From: Actinomycetes bacterium
Lineage (GTDB): Bacteria > Actinomycetota > Actinomycetes > Actinomycetales > Actinomycetaceae
DNA: 16,055 bases
Assembly: GCA_023420745.1 (NCBI GenBank)
Contig: JAEZVQ010000168.1
Coordinates: 1-16,055 of the forward strand
Direction: 5' to 3'
Positions 6,092-14,470 of the stretch are shown here, piece after piece. Position 1 is the first letter of the stretch. The number at the start of each line of letters is the position of its first letter. Below the pieces are notes generated by a model. That model was not told the DNA's origin, searched no databases, and was given only the letters and a program-made list of their open reading frames with translations. The position numbers were made by a program, and so were the translations under genes.

Positions 6092-7405
6092 TCAGCCGCG
6101 ACGCAGGTACTCCTCCAGTACTCGCGATAGGGCGAGGTGGTCGGCCACGTGGGTCATCTCGCGTGCCGAATGCATCGACAGCATTCCAATGCCCACATCG
6201 ACCGTAGTGATGCCGAGACGAGTTGCGGTTAACGGGCCGATTGTTGACCCGCATGGCATCGCGTTATTCGACACGAACACCTGGTGCTCGACACCGGCGC
6301 GTTCACAGGCGCGCGCCCACAGTGCCGTCCCTACCGCGTCGGTGGCGTAGCGCTGATCGGCATTGACCTTGAGCATCGGGCCGCGCCCCGGCATCGGGTG
6401 GGTTGCGGGGTCGTGGCGATCAGCGTAGTTCGGGTGCACCCAGTGCCCGGCGTCGGCAGAAATACACGACGAGCCGGCAAGCATCCGGTGGTAGCCATCC
6501 TCATCCGCACCGAGCGTCGCGGCGAGGCGCCGAAGTGTTGTTTCAAGGATCGGACCGCACGCCCCCGAGCGAGTGGAAGATCCGACTTCCTCGTGGTCAA
6601 AAGCGGCGAAAACGGCAACAGCCTGATCGTCGCAGGTGGCTGTGTCACCGCTGGTGGCAAGACGTTCAAACGCGGTCAGCCCCGCGTGAACCGAGGAGAG
6701 GTTGTCTTGGCGGCCAGCGGCAAAGAACTCACCATTGGCGCCGAAACGTCCCGGCGCCTCACAGGCAAAGGACACGAGGTCATGACCGGCGATATCCTCG
6801 GCAGAATCGAGACCTGCTTCGCGTGCGACGACGGTAAAGAACGACTCAGCCTCCGCGCCATCCGCATGCCATACAGGATGAATGTGGATTTGATGATCGA
6901 GTTTCAATCCCGTGGAATACACTTCACGATCAAGATGGATGGCAAGCTGCGGGACACGTGCGATTGCTCCGGTGCTGACGAGGTGAGAGTGCCCTTCACG
7001 GTCGATGACTCGACCGGCAAAACCGATTTCGCGGTCAAGCCAGGAATTGATGAGCGGCCCGCCGTAAACTTCGACATCAATATGTCCCCACCCGTCAGGA
7101 GTTGTTGACGACCCGAGTGGCTTGACTTTGAGCGCCGGGGAATCCGTATGGCAGCCGATGATACGGAACGACGAAGTTGGGCTGGCGTGAACGGGAACCC
7201 ACCAGGCAATCACCGCGCCATCGCGGACAAAGTAGGCGCCACCTGCGTCCCGACGCCACGCCTCTTCCTCGCGCACCCGGGAAAACCCGGCGGCGTCGAG
7301 TCGGCGCGCAATTTCCGCTGCCGCGTGGTAGGAGGACGGGGATGCGGTGATGAACGCGGAATAATCATTGACGTGGGCGATGGCTTCAGCACTCAGTACA
7401 GTCAT
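6092..7405 (-). CDS. apeB: M18 family aminopeptidase
   Basis: A 437-residue zinc metallopeptidase, typical M18 (aspartyl aminopeptidase-like) length. The dinuclear metal site can be placed: H86 in IIGCHTDSPALKVKP, D234 in GRQDNLSS (the bridging Asp), the E272-E273 pair in FDHEEVGSST, D318 in ISADAGH, and H412 in LSMHSARE. YGGPLINSWLDREIGFAGRV and NDNA-like VSNNAMPCGSTIGP are also family hallmarks. It is a cytoplasmic enzyme that removes N-terminal residues from peptides, in this family often acidic ones. ATG 7405 is preferred over the ATG at 7417, because the latter overlaps a TATGAT box that lies 7 bases before 7405 and fits a leaderless start. Convergent with the AlbA-like gene and divergent from the membrane protein gene. 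Symbol follows family usage. Confidence 0.92.
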   Translation of the reverse strand: MTVLSAEAIAHVNDYSAFITASPSSYHAAAEIARRLDAAGFSRVREEEAWRRDAGGAYFVRDGAVIAWWVPVHASPTSSFRIIGCHTDSPALKVKPLGSSTTPDGWGHIDVEVYGGPLINSWLDREIGFAGRVIDREGHSHLVSTGAIARVPQLAIHLDREVYSTGLKLDHQIHIHPVWHADGAEAESFFTVVAREAGLDSAEDIAGHDLVSFACEAPGRFGANGEFFAAGRQDNLSSVHAGLTAFERLATSGDTATCDDQAVAVFAAFDHEEVGSSTRSGACGPILETTLRRLAATLGADEDGYHRMLAGSSCISADAGHWVHPNYADRHDPATHPMPGRGPMLKVNADQRYATDAVGTALWARACERAGVEHQVFVSNNAMPCGSTIGPLTATRLGITTVDVGIGMLSMHSAREMTHVADHLALSRVLEEYLRRG

Positions 7406-7412
7406 ACGCACG

Positions 7413-7418
7413 ATCATA
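7413..7418 (-). promoter_or_regulatory. -10 box for the aminopeptidase gene (leaderless)
   Basis: TATGAT on the minus strand is a near-consensus hexamer, with 7 bases to ATG 7405 and no ribosome binding site. It lies in a 37-base gap shared with the divergent membrane protein gene, so the two promoters must overlap or abut. Confidence 0.5.
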
Positions 7419-7442
7419 GTGCTGAGGAGAAAAGAGGTGAGG

Positions 7443-8201
7443 ATGGCAGCCTACGTGCTGGCGATGACCGTACTCGGGTTGGCGAATATTGACATCACCA
7501 TTCTCGTCGTCGCGGTGTTGCTGGCGCGGCGTGGAATCGCACGCGTGCACGTCGTCGCGCTCATCGGACTGTCGACGCTGAGCGTGTGGGGCGTCAACCT
7601 CACCGTGGCACAGTTTTGCGCCCGCTGGGTTGAGGCGAAGTTCGGCGCGGACACTGGTGCGCCACGTCCGATCATCATCTTCCTCATCGCAGCAGCACTC
7701 GCGTGGTGGGCGTGGACGACATGGCGCGGCGGGCGCAGCCGAGGCGAGGAAATCCTCACATCCATCATTGACGCCAGTGCCGACTGGGTAGCTAGGCGGG
7801 TCTGGGCAGTCCCCGCCGTCGCATTCCTCAGCGCCGTCCTCATCTGCGTCGATCCCGCGGCGCTCGCGGCCTACGCGGCGAGTACCGACCAAACCACGCT
7901 CGCACGCGTTATCGGCTTCGCGGTTTTCGCTGCGGTGACGACCAGCCCCGCGCTCGTCGGATATGCCGCAATGCGGACGACTATTGGCACTACCGCGCCC
8001 AGTCATACAGCAGCGACCAGTGACACCGTAGCCGACAGTGGCACCGTGCCGGGCGGTGATACGGCAGCGCTCCACCGTCGTATCGCACAGCGTGTGAGCA
8101 ATCAGCGTGTGCGGCGAGTGGGAGCTGCGCTCGCGGCGACGACCTCAATCGGGCTCACCGTGTGGGCGGTGGTGATCCTCGCCAGCGCATCAGCGGGGTG
8201 A
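7443..8201 (+). CDS. Multi-pass membrane protein, possibly GAP/LysE-like
   Basis: A 252-residue protein with about six hydrophobic segments: 1-28, 35-55, 75-93, 121-143, 152-175 and 226-248. Segments 4-5 read VPAVAFLSAVLICVDPAALAAYAAS and FAVFAAVTTSPALVGYAAM; a proline after the helix break in each is reminiscent of GAP/Sap-type (LysE clan) exporters, but I am not certain of the family. A linker at 178-207 rich in Thr, Ser, Ala and Gly (with several TxxxTVA-like units) precedes a basic stretch (HRRIAQRVSNQRVRR) and the last helix. ATG 7443 is chosen with AGAGG about 5 bases upstream; a GTG two codons earlier is possible. It is divergent from the aminopeptidase. Function unknown. Confidence 0.75.
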   Translation: MAAYVLAMTVLGLANIDITILVVAVLLARRGIARVHVVALIGLSTLSVWGVNLTVAQFCARWVEAKFGADTGAPRPIIIFLIAAALAWWAWTTWRGGRSRGEEILTSIIDASADWVARRVWAVPAVAFLSAVLICVDPAALAAYAASTDQTTLARVIGFAVFAAVTTSPALVGYAAMRTTIGTTAPSHTAATSDTVADSGTVPGGDTAALHRRIAQRVSNQRVRRVGAALAATTSIGLTVWAVVILASASAG

Positions 8202-8253
8202 GCTGATGTGAACCGGGCTGCGCTGGCACAAACCGGGTTGTGACCGAGCGCGG

Positions 8254-8685
8254 CTAGCAGGAGTAGCGGTAGACGTTCGTCTGGCGCAGCTCGAAACCAC
8301 ATCGCTGGTAGAGGCGATTTGCTGCCTCGCGCGACGGTCGCGACGTGAGATCGACGGTACGAGCCCCCGCCTCACGCGCGTAGTCCAACGCCGCCTCAAC
8401 GAGCTGACGGCCAGCACCCTTGCCGCGCGTGGCCTCGTCGACGACGACGTCCTCGATCCAAGCGCGCAAACCGGTGGGAATGTAGAACAGCACAAGCGAC
8501 AGCATCCCCTGGATAGCGCCGGAGTCGTCGTCACGGTAGACGAAGAGTCGAACGCTGGGTTGTGAGACGAAACGCGTGGTTTCCTCGGGGGAAAGAGCGG
8601 GGGACGAGGATGACAGCTGCGGGATCAGACCCTTCATTGCATCGACAAGTTCCTGCGTGGCTGTCTCAACCATCTCAACGCTCAT
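8254..8685 (-). CDS. GNAT family N-acetyltransferase
   Basis: A 143-residue cytoplasmic protein with the GNAT fold. The acetyl-CoA pyrophosphate loop is clear: WIEDVVVDEATRGKGAGRQL, with RGKGAG (R/Q-x-x-G-x-G/A) after the central beta strand. The C-terminal motif ANRLYQRCGFELRQTNVYRY is the usual motif B region with the catalytic-type tyrosine. It transfers an acetyl group from acetyl-CoA to an unknown amine. AAAGGAGG lies 7 bases before ATG 8685, the strongest ribosome site in this part of the window. It is convergent with the membrane protein gene (52-base gap without a clear terminator) and divergent from thrC. Confidence 0.9.
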   Translation of the reverse strand: MSVEMVETATQELVDAMKGLIPQLSSSSPALSPEETTRFVSQPSVRLFVYRDDDSGAIQGMLSLVLFYIPTGLRAWIEDVVVDEATRGKGAGRQLVEAALDYAREAGARTVDLTSRPSREAANRLYQRCGFELRQTNVYRYSC

Positions 8686-8722
8686 CAGTGAGCCTCCTTT
8701 ATGTCAATAGGCAATCAATCTC

Positions 8723-8728
8723 ATTCTA
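8723..8728 (-). promoter_or_regulatory. Candidate -10 box for the acetyltransferase gene
   Basis: TAGAAT on the minus strand lies about 37 bases before ATG 8685, giving a leader of roughly 30 bases that includes the ribosome site. No clear -35 is visible. Confidence 0.35.
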
Positions 8729-8761
8729 TCGACCACACCCCGCGCAGTGGAGCGGTGTCGC

Positions 8762-8767
8762 TAGGGT
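8762..8767 (+). promoter_or_regulatory. -10 box for thrC (leaderless)
   Basis: TAGGGT, then GAGGCT, then ATG at 8774. The 6-base gap is the same as for three other genes in the window. The GAGG within the gap is too close to the start to be a normal ribosome site. No leader peptide or attenuator can fit. Confidence 0.5.
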
Positions 8768-8773
8768 GAGGCT

Positions 8774-10231
8774 ATGCGCTACCGTTCGACTCGCGACACC
8801 TCGCCCACCCCCGTCACTGTGCCGTTTCGCTATGCCCTCGAACGCGGAATCGCGCCCGACGGTGGTCTCTACGTGCCCGTCAGCGTCCCGCGCGTCGATG
8901 ACACCACCTTGCGCCGCTGGATCGACGTGTTCCACGAGGATGGGTACGCGGCACTCGCCACCGAAGTCATCGGCCGATTTGTCGACGATATTTCCCGTGA
9001 TGACCTCGAGCAGATGTGCCGGCGCGCCTACAGTATTGATACTTTCGCTAGCCGGGAAGTGACGCCGGTGAGCAAAGTCGGGCCGATGTGGTTACTCCAC
9101 CTGTCGAACGGGCCGACGGCGGCATTCAAAGACATTGCGATGCAGATGCTGGCCGAGTTTTTCGCTGACATGCTCGCTCGATCTGGACAGACGTTGACGA
9201 TTCTCGGGGCAACGTCGGGCGACACCGGATCCTCCGCGGAGTACGCGATGCGTCGTATCGAGGGCGTCAACGTCGTCATGCTCACCCCCGCCGGTCGGAT
9301 GACACCGTTCCAGCGAGCCCAGATGTACGGGCTCAACGATCCCTCGATTACTAATGTCGCTATCGACGGGGTGTTCGATGATTGCCAAGATATTGTCAAG
9401 GCCATCACCGCTGACGCTGATTGTGTTGCTCGCTACCGCATCGGCGCTGTCAACTCGATTAACGTCGCTCGCCTCGTCGCTCAGGTCGTCTACTACGTGG
9501 CGGCATGGATCCAAGTTTCAGGCGACATGAGCCGACCAGTGTCGTTCAGTGTCCCCACCGGGAATTTTGGTGACATTTGTGCGGGTCATATCGCGCGTAC
9601 TCTCGGTGTGCCAATCGACCGTCTCATCGTCGCAACGAATGAAAATGACGTGCTCGACGAGTTTTTCTCCACCGGTCGATACCGTGTGCGCGATCGCGCA
9701 CACACCCTCGCCACCTCCAGCCCCTCAATGGATATTTCCAAGGCGTCAAATTTCGAGAGATTTATTTTTGACGTTGTCGGTGCCGACGCGGTGCGGACGC
9801 GTGAACTATTCGCCCAGCGTGTGGCGGTTGAAGGGGAGTTCAATCTCGCTGGTACCGCTGAGTTTGAGGCGATATCCACTCGGTTTGGATTCCTCTCGGG
9901 TCGATCCACGCACGCCGACCGTGTGGCGACAATTCGCGCGGTTAATGAACGTTATGGCGTCCTTATCGACCCGCATACCGCGGACGCTTGGCATGTGGGG
10001 CAGACACTGCTCGACACCGGTGCTGTCACTACCCCGCTGGTGGTGTTGGAGACGGCGCTGCCGGTGAAATTTGCCGACACCATCGTGGAGGCCACCGGCG
10101 AGGAACCGCCAATTCCCGCGCGATTCCGAGGGATTCTCGACACCGATCAGCATGTCGTTGAGCTCCCCGCCGATGTCGATGCAGTACGTGCTTTGATTGA
10201 GCAGAAGGCAGCAAATAGCAACATTGAGTGA
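8774..10231 (+). CDS. thrC: Threonine synthase
   Basis: A 485-residue PLP enzyme that converts O-phospho-L-homoserine to L-threonine, the last step of threonine synthesis, in the cytoplasm. The N-terminal block RYRSTRDTSPTP...ALERGIAPDGGLYVP is that of the long (E. coli/yeast-type) class, and the length agrees. The PLP lysine is K119 in LSNGPTAAFKDIAMQML. The phosphate-binding loop is LGATSGDTGSSAEYA (144-158), and SFSVPTGNFGDICAGHIA is a further conserved block. No other threonine pathway gene (hom, thrB) is adjacent. It starts from a leaderless-type promoter. Its stop codon (10229-10231) lies inside a HspR operator for the downstream dnaK gene, so the two loci are packed very tightly. Confidence 0.95.
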   Translation: MRYRSTRDTSPTPVTVPFRYALERGIAPDGGLYVPVSVPRVDDTTLRRWIDVFHEDGYAALATEVIGRFVDDISRDDLEQMCRRAYSIDTFASREVTPVSKVGPMWLLHLSNGPTAAFKDIAMQMLAEFFADMLARSGQTLTILGATSGDTGSSAEYAMRRIEGVNVVMLTPAGRMTPFQRAQMYGLNDPSITNVAIDGVFDDCQDIVKAITADADCVARYRIGAVNSINVARLVAQVVYYVAAWIQVSGDMSRPVSFSVPTGNFGDICAGHIARTLGVPIDRLIVATNENDVLDEFFSTGRYRVRDRAHTLATSSPSMDISKASNFERFIFDVVGADAVRTRELFAQRVAVEGEFNLAGTAEFEAISTRFGFLSGRSTHADRVATIRAVNERYGVLIDPHTADAWHVGQTLLDTGAVTTPLVVLETALPVKFADTIVEATGEEPPIPARFRGILDTDQHVVELPADVDAVRALIEQKAANSNIE

Positions 10232-10243
10232 ATGTGACTCAAC
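10223..10243. promoter_or_regulatory. HAIR-type HspR operator 1, overlapping the thrC stop codon
   Basis: TTGAGT-N7-ACTCAA (10224-10242) is the core of the HspR-associated inverted repeat CTTGAGT-N7-ACTCAAG, with the outermost base changed on both sides. It includes the thrC TGA. Its centre is 62 bases from that of the second site, close to six helical turns, so two HspR dimers would sit on the same face of the DNA. Confidence 0.72.
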
Positions 10244-10258
10244 TTTCGTCGCTTCGGC

Positions 10259-10286
10259 TTGACAGCCCGCGCCATCGGATTAGACT
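10259..10286 (+). promoter_or_regulatory. dnaK operon promoter (-35 TTGACA, -10 TAGACT)
   Basis: TTGACA at 10259-10264 and TAGACT at 10281-10286, with a 16-base spacer. This is the only promoter in the window with a perfect -35, fitting a strong vegetative promoter held down by a repressor. The expected transcript start is near 10293, inside the second HspR site, giving a leader of about 40 bases. Confidence 0.72.
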
Positions 10287-10305
10287 TGAGTGCAACAGAC
10301 TCAAC
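10285..10305. promoter_or_regulatory. HAIR-type HspR operator 2, overlapping the dnaK promoter
   Basis: CTTGAGT-N7-ACTCAAC differs from the HAIR consensus by a single outer base. It overlaps the last two bases of the -10 box and the predicted transcript start, so bound HspR should block RNA polymerase directly. Confidence 0.85.
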
Positions 10306-10331
10306 TTGATCTGATAGAAGGAGATCACATC

Positions 10332-12194
10332 ATGGCACGTGCAGTCGGTATCGACCTCGGCACTACAAACTCGGCGATCGCTGTCCTCGAAGGTGGCGAA
10401 CCCACGATCATCGCGAACGCGGAAGGCGCTCGCACCACCCCGTCCGTCGTCGCCTTTTCCAAGACTGGCGAAGTCCTTGTTGGCGAAATCGCGAAGCGTC
10501 AGGCGGTGACCAATGTTGACCGCACGATCAGCTCCGTCAAGCGCCACATGGGCACCGACTGGAGCATCGACGTCGACGACAAGAGCTACACTGCGCAAGA
10601 AATCTCCGCGCGCATCCTGTCCAAGCTCAAGCGCGACGCGGAAGAATACCTCGGTGAACCGGTGACCGACGCGGTCATCACCGTTCCCGCCTACTTCAAC
10701 GACGCGGAACGTCAGGCGACCAAGGATGCCGGTCGCATTGCCGGCCTTAACGTCACTCGCATCGTCAACGAACCGACCGCGGCGGCGCTCGCCTACGGGC
10801 TGGAAAAGGGCAAGGAAGACGAACTGATCCTGGTCTTCGACCTTGGTGGCGGCACCTTCGACGTGTCGCTGCTCGAAATCGGCAAGGACAGTGAAGACGG
10901 CTCCGAATTCTCGACGATCGAGGTGCGCGCCACCTCCGGCGATAACCGTCTGGGCGGTGACGACTGGGATCGTGCCATTGTCGAGTGGCTGGTTACCCAG
11001 GTCAAGGTGAAGTCCGGCAACGACCTGTCGAAGGATCCGGTGGCGATGCAGCGTCTGCGTGACGCCGCTGAACAGGCGAAGAAGGAACTGTCGTCCTCGA
11101 CCTCCACCACGATTTCGCTGCAGTACCTCACCATGGTTGACGGTGTGCCCGTCCACCTCGACGAGACGCTGACGCGCGCGAAGTTCGAGGAAATGACCTC
11201 GCACCTCATTGAACGCACCAAGACGCCGTTCCACGCGGTCGTGCGCGACGCGGGGATCTCCGTATCTGACATCGATCACGTCATCCTCGTTGGCGGCTCG
11301 ACCCGTATGCCCGCCGTGGCCGAGGTGGTCAAGGAGCTGACCGGCGGGAAGAACCCGTCGAAGTCCGTCAACCCCGATGAGGTTGTCGCCATGGGTGCCG
11401 CACTGCAGGCGGGCGTCATGCAGGGCGACCGTAAGGACGTGCTCCTCATCGACGTCACCCCGCTGTCGCTCGGTATCGAAACTAAGGGTGGCTTCATGAC
11501 GAAGCTGATCGACCGCAACACGGCGATCCCGACGAAGTCTTCCGAAGTGTTCTCCACCGCGGAAGATAACCAGCCGTCGGTGCTGATTCAGGTGTTCCAG
11601 GGCGAGCGCGAGTTCGCTCGCGACAACAAGCCGCTGGGCACCTTCGAGCTCACCGGTATTGCACCGGCGCCGCGCGGCGTGCCGCAGATCGAGGTCACCT
11701 TCGATATTGACGCCAACGGTATCGTCCACGTTTCCGCGAAGGATCGCGGCACCGGCAAGGAACAGTCGATGACGATCACCGGCGGCTCCGCACTGCCGAA
11801 GGAAGAAATCGACCGCATGGTCAAGGAAGCGGAGGCGCATGCTGCCGACGACAAGAAGCGTCGCGAAGATGCTGAAACCCGCAACCTCGCTGAGCAGACC
11901 GTCTACACCACCGAAAAGGTGTTGAAAGACGAGGCGGATAAGGTCTCGGATGAGACGGCAACCGCTGTCAAAGCCGATATTGACGCGGTGAAGAAAGCGC
12001 TGGAAGGCGACGACATTGACGCGGTGAAGTCCGCTCTGGAGAAGCTCAACGAATCCGGGATGAAGATCGGTCAGGAGATCTACGCTGCCGCGCAGGCCGC
12101 TCAGGCAGAGCAGCAGGCGGAGGGTTCTGACGCAGCCACCGGTGACGACGACGTGATCGACGCGGAAGTTGTCGATGACGAGGACACCAAGTGA
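10332..12194 (+). CDS. dnaK: Chaperone protein DnaK (Hsp70)
   Basis: A 620-residue Hsp70. The ATPase domain begins with [15 protein letters not shown] (phosphate loop 1), followed by [52 protein letters not shown] and [10 protein letters not shown]. The linker [19 protein letters not shown] leads to the substrate-binding domain ([38 protein letters not shown]). An acidic tail ending [13 protein letters not shown] is typical of actinobacterial DnaK. It binds unfolded polypeptides in an ATP cycle driven by DnaJ and GrpE; in Streptomyces it also acts as corepressor with HspR. ATG 10332 has AAGGAG 8 bases upstream; an in-frame ATG-less extension into the HAIR site is not supported. First gene of the operon; its TGA overlaps the grpE start. 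Confidence 0.98.
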   Translation: MARAVGIDLGTTNSAIAVLEGGEPTIIANAEGARTTPSVVAFSKTGEVLVGEIAKRQAVTNVDRTISSVKRHMGTDWSIDVDDKSYTAQEISARILSKLKRDAEEYLGEPVTDAVITVPAYFNDAERQATKDAGRIAGLNVTRIVNEPTAAALAYGLEKGKEDELILVFDLGGGTFDVSLLEIGKDSEDGSEFSTIEVRATSGDNRLGGDDWDRAIVEWLVTQVKVKSGNDLSKDPVAMQRLRDAAEQAKKELSSSTSTTISLQYLTMVDGVPVHLDETLTRAKFEEMTSHLIERTKTPFHAVVRDAGISVSDIDHVILVGGSTRMPAVAEVVKELTGGKNPSKSVNPDEVVAMGAALQAGVMQGDRKDVLLIDVTPLSLGIETKGGFMTKLIDRNTAIPTKSSEVFSTAEDNQPSVLIQVFQGEREFARDNKPLGTFELTGIAPAPRGVPQIEVTFDIDANGIVHVSAKDRGTGKEQSMTITGGSALPKEEIDRMVKEAEAHAADDKKRREDAETRNLAEQTVYTTEKVLKDEADKVSDETATAVKADIDAVKKALEGDDIDAVKSALEKLNESGMKIGQEIYAAAQAAQAEQQAEGSDAATGDDDVIDAEVVDDEDTK

Positions 12195-12874
12195 GCGGCG
12201 AGGATATCTCGCGCGACGAGGACACCTCGCGCAGTGACGATACCCAGCGCGTCGACGATACCGAACGCGTGACCGACGTGGCGGGTGAGGTGTCGCAGGA
12301 TCAGCCCGGCGACACCTCCCAGCCCGCGGGCGCGGTCGACGACCTCGCTGACCTCGAAGCCGAATTTGAAGACAGCGACCTCGTTGCCGCGCACGACGAA
12401 CTCGCTCAGCTGCGCGAACGTGTCAGCGAACTTGAATCGCATCACGCGGAGCTGACGGACAGTCTTGCGCGGGCGCGTGCCGACCACTACAACCTCAATC
12501 AGCAGCACAACAACTACGTCAAGCGGTCAAAAGCCGACATTGCTGCCGCGCGGGGGATGGGGCACGGCGAGGTTGTCGAGGCGTTGCTTCCCGTGCTCGA
12601 CGACATCGAGGCCGCGCGCCAAGCCGGCGATCTCGACGGGCCGTTCGCGGCGATTGCCACAAAGTTCGAGTCCATCCTCGCCAATCACTACCATGCCGAG
12701 CGTTTCGGTGAGGTCGGCGAGGAATTTGACCCGACGATTCACGAGGCGATGCTCGCTGCACCGTCGAATGATGTCGAGGTCGAGACGATCACCCAGGTCG
12801 TCCAGCACGGGATTCGTATCGGCGAGCGCGTGGTGCGTGCCGCCAAGGTGATTGTCGCCAGCCCGCAGCAGTAA
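12191..12874 (+). CDS. grpE: Nucleotide exchange factor GrpE
   Basis: A 227-residue GrpE. Residues 1-60 are an acidic, low-complexity tail rich in Asp, Glu, Ser and Thr, with repeated [23 protein letters not shown] units. Residues 63-120 form the long coiled-coil dimerisation helix. The core carries [12 protein letters not shown] (132-143) and the signature [13 protein letters not shown] (176-188), ending in the beta-wing ([21 protein letters not shown]). It releases ADP from DnaK. The start is GTG, within the sequence GTGA that also contains the dnaK stop (4-base overlap), so translational coupling is expected; no separate ribosome site is obvious. 17 bases separate it from dnaJ. Confidence 0.96.
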   Translation: MSGEDISRDEDTSRSDDTQRVDDTERVTDVAGEVSQDQPGDTSQPAGAVDDLADLEAEFEDSDLVAAHDELAQLRERVSELESHHAELTDSLARARADHYNLNQQHNNYVKRSKADIAAARGMGHGEVVEALLPVLDDIEAARQAGDLDGPFAAIATKFESILANHYHAERFGEVGEEFDPTIHEAMLAAPSNDVEVETITQVVQHGIRIGERVVRAAKVIVASPQQ

Positions 12875-12891
12875 GAGGGAGGTGAATCGGG

Positions 12892-13935
12892 ATGGCAGCT
12901 CAGGAATGGTTCGGTAAGGATTTCTACGCCACGCTCGGCGTATCGAAAGACGCGGATGCCGACGCCATTAAGAAGGCCTATCGCAAGCTTGCGCGTGCCA
13001 ACCACCCCGACCAAAATCCCGGTGATGCGGGCGCTGAGGAACGATTCAAGAACATCAACGAGGCCTACCAGGTGCTCTCCGATGCCAAGTCACGCAAACA
13101 GTACGACACCATGCGTGCCATGGGAGGTGCGGGTGCGCGTTTCGCTGGCGCTGGATCACCCTTCAGCGGTGCGGCGGGCAGTTTCGACGCCAACGACATC
13201 TTCTCGATGTTCGCGGGAGGACAGGGCGGGGAGGACATCCTCCACAACCTGTTCAACATGGGCAAGAAAGCCTCGGCGGGCGGTTTTGGCGCCTCGGGCG
13301 GGTCACCGTTTAGCGGGGGCGCGTCGTTTAGTTCCGGTTCGTTCGGTGCTGACGCGTTCGCTGGGGGAGGATTCCCACAGCGACCGATGCGCGGTGCCGA
13401 CCTCCAAACCTCGACAACGCTAACCCTGCGCCAAGCAGTCGAAGGAGCCACGCTCAAGCTCACCGTCGAAGGACGCAGCGTCACCGTCAAGGTGCCAGCC
13501 GGTGTCAACGACGGTCAGACGATTCGGCTGCGCGGGCGCGGTCGCCCCGGTCACAACGGGGGTGAGGCGGGGAATCTTCTGGTCACCGTGAAGATTGCCA
13601 AGCACCCGGTGTTCCAACTTGATGGTGATGACCTGCGGATGCGTCTGCCGATCACGTATAGCGAGGCGCTCCTCGGCGCCAAAGTCGAGGTGCCGCTGCT
13701 GGACGGCTCGCACGTCACCGTCAAAATCCCGGCGGGCACCACCTCGGGCACGCAACTGCGGGTGCGCAAACGCGGCGTCACTGCGGGACGGAAGAAAGGT
13801 GACCTCCTGATTGAGGTGACGATTGCCGTGCCCGATCGGGTGAGCGCGGAGATGAAGCGTGCCGCTGAGGCGTTGAACGCCGCGCAGGGCGAGTGGAATC
13901 CGCGCGCCGACCTCGCCGCGAACGCTCGAGGATAA
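12892..13935 (+). CDS. dnaJ: DnaJ-type co-chaperone without zinc finger
   Basis: A 347-residue J-protein. The J domain (about 8-76) contains H38-P39-D40 in RANHPDQNPGD, needed to stimulate DnaK ATPase. Residues 78-165 are Gly/Phe-rich. The C-terminal substrate-binding domains follow (170-318), with VTVKVPAGVNDGQTIRLRGRG and VTVKIPAGTTSGTQLRVRKRG as paired hinge motifs. The four CxxCxGxG zinc-binding repeats of class A DnaJ are missing and the protein has no cysteine at all, so it is a class B (CbpA/DnaJ1-like) member. GGAGGTGA lies 6 bases before ATG 12892, an ideal ribosome site. It sits in the usual operon slot between grpE and hspR, so it is the heat-shock partner of this DnaK; a zinc-finger DnaJ may exist elsewhere. 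Confidence 0.94.
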   Translation: MAAQEWFGKDFYATLGVSKDADADAIKKAYRKLARANHPDQNPGDAGAEERFKNINEAYQVLSDAKSRKQYDTMRAMGGAGARFAGAGSPFSGAAGSFDANDIFSMFAGGQGGEDILHNLFNMGKKASAGGFGASGGSPFSGGASFSSGSFGADAFAGGGFPQRPMRGADLQTSTTLTLRQAVEGATLKLTVEGRSVTVKVPAGVNDGQTIRLRGRGRPGHNGGEAGNLLVTVKIAKHPVFQLDGDDLRMRLPITYSEALLGAKVEVPLLDGSHVTVKIPAGTTSGTQLRVRKRGVTAGRKKGDLLIEVTIAVPDRVSAEMKRAAEALNAAQGEWNPRADLAANARG

Positions 13936-13976
13936 AGCGACCCCGTTGACGGGCAACAACACGAAAGGAGATCACA

Positions 13977-14459
13977 ATGTCGAGTGGCGAGCACACCACC
14001 TACGTCATTTCGGTGGCGGCGGAGCTGGCTGGGATGCACCCGCAGACCCTGCGGCAATACGACCGGCTCGGCATTGTGATCCCTGCTCGCACCAAAGGAC
14101 GCGGGCGACGCTACACACCCGGTGACGTGGAGCGGTTACGCCTCGTGCAGCGACTGTCTCAGGACGAGGGGATCAACCTCGAGGGGATTCGCCGGATTCT
14201 TCAGTTGCGGCGCGAACTTGATGCGGCACGCAGCGAAGTCGAACAGCTGCGTCGCGAAGTTGAGCGGATGCGTGCCCAGGTTGAGCAGTTTGAAACGCGC
14301 CGGGATCGCGTGTTCGCGGCATCTCCCAGCGGCGACGTATTCACCACGAGGCGCGGGATTCGCGTGTCGGCGCGTGAGAGCATCGGTGCGCGAGGTGAAT
14401 TGATCCGGTTGCCTATTGGCAGCGCTCTCGTGGTATTTGACCGCGACGCGCAGCGCTAA
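13977..14459 (+). CDS. hspR: Heat-shock repressor HspR (MerR family)
   Basis: A 160-residue DNA-binding repressor. Residues 8-75 form the MerR winged helix-turn-helix: YVISVAAELAGMHPQTLRQYDRLGIVIPART, then GRGRRYTPGDVERLRLVQRLSQDEGINLEGIRRIL, the wording typical of HspR. A coiled-coil dimerisation helix follows (76-110, LRRELDAARSEVEQLRREVERM). The C-terminal third (RGIRVSARESIGARGELIRLP) is longer than in some HspR proteins and its role is unclear. HspR represses the operon by binding HAIR sites with DnaK as corepressor in related species; two such sites lie upstream of dnaK here, so it should repress its own synthesis. AAAGGAG lies 6 bases before ATG; the gap from dnaJ is 41 bases. Convergent with the lipoprotein gene, 11 bases away. 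Confidence 0.95.
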   Translation: MSSGEHTTYVISVAAELAGMHPQTLRQYDRLGIVIPARTKGRGRRYTPGDVERLRLVQRLSQDEGINLEGIRRILQLRRELDAARSEVEQLRREVERMRAQVEQFETRRDRVFAASPSGDVFTTRRGIRVSARESIGARGELIRLPIGSALVVFDRDAQR

Positions 14460-14470
14460 ACGCGAAGACT

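Noticed and set aside
8202..8253. Terminator hairpin between the membrane protein and acetyltransferase genes
   Set aside because: The repeated AACCGGG elements are in direct, not inverted, orientation and no stem with a T-run can be drawn.
10239..11840. A 533-codon open frame on the strand opposite dnaK
   Set aside because: It is antisense to unmistakable DnaK motifs, has no recognisable domain, a composition rich in Arg, His and Asp as expected from the reverse of high-GC codons, and no ribosome site.
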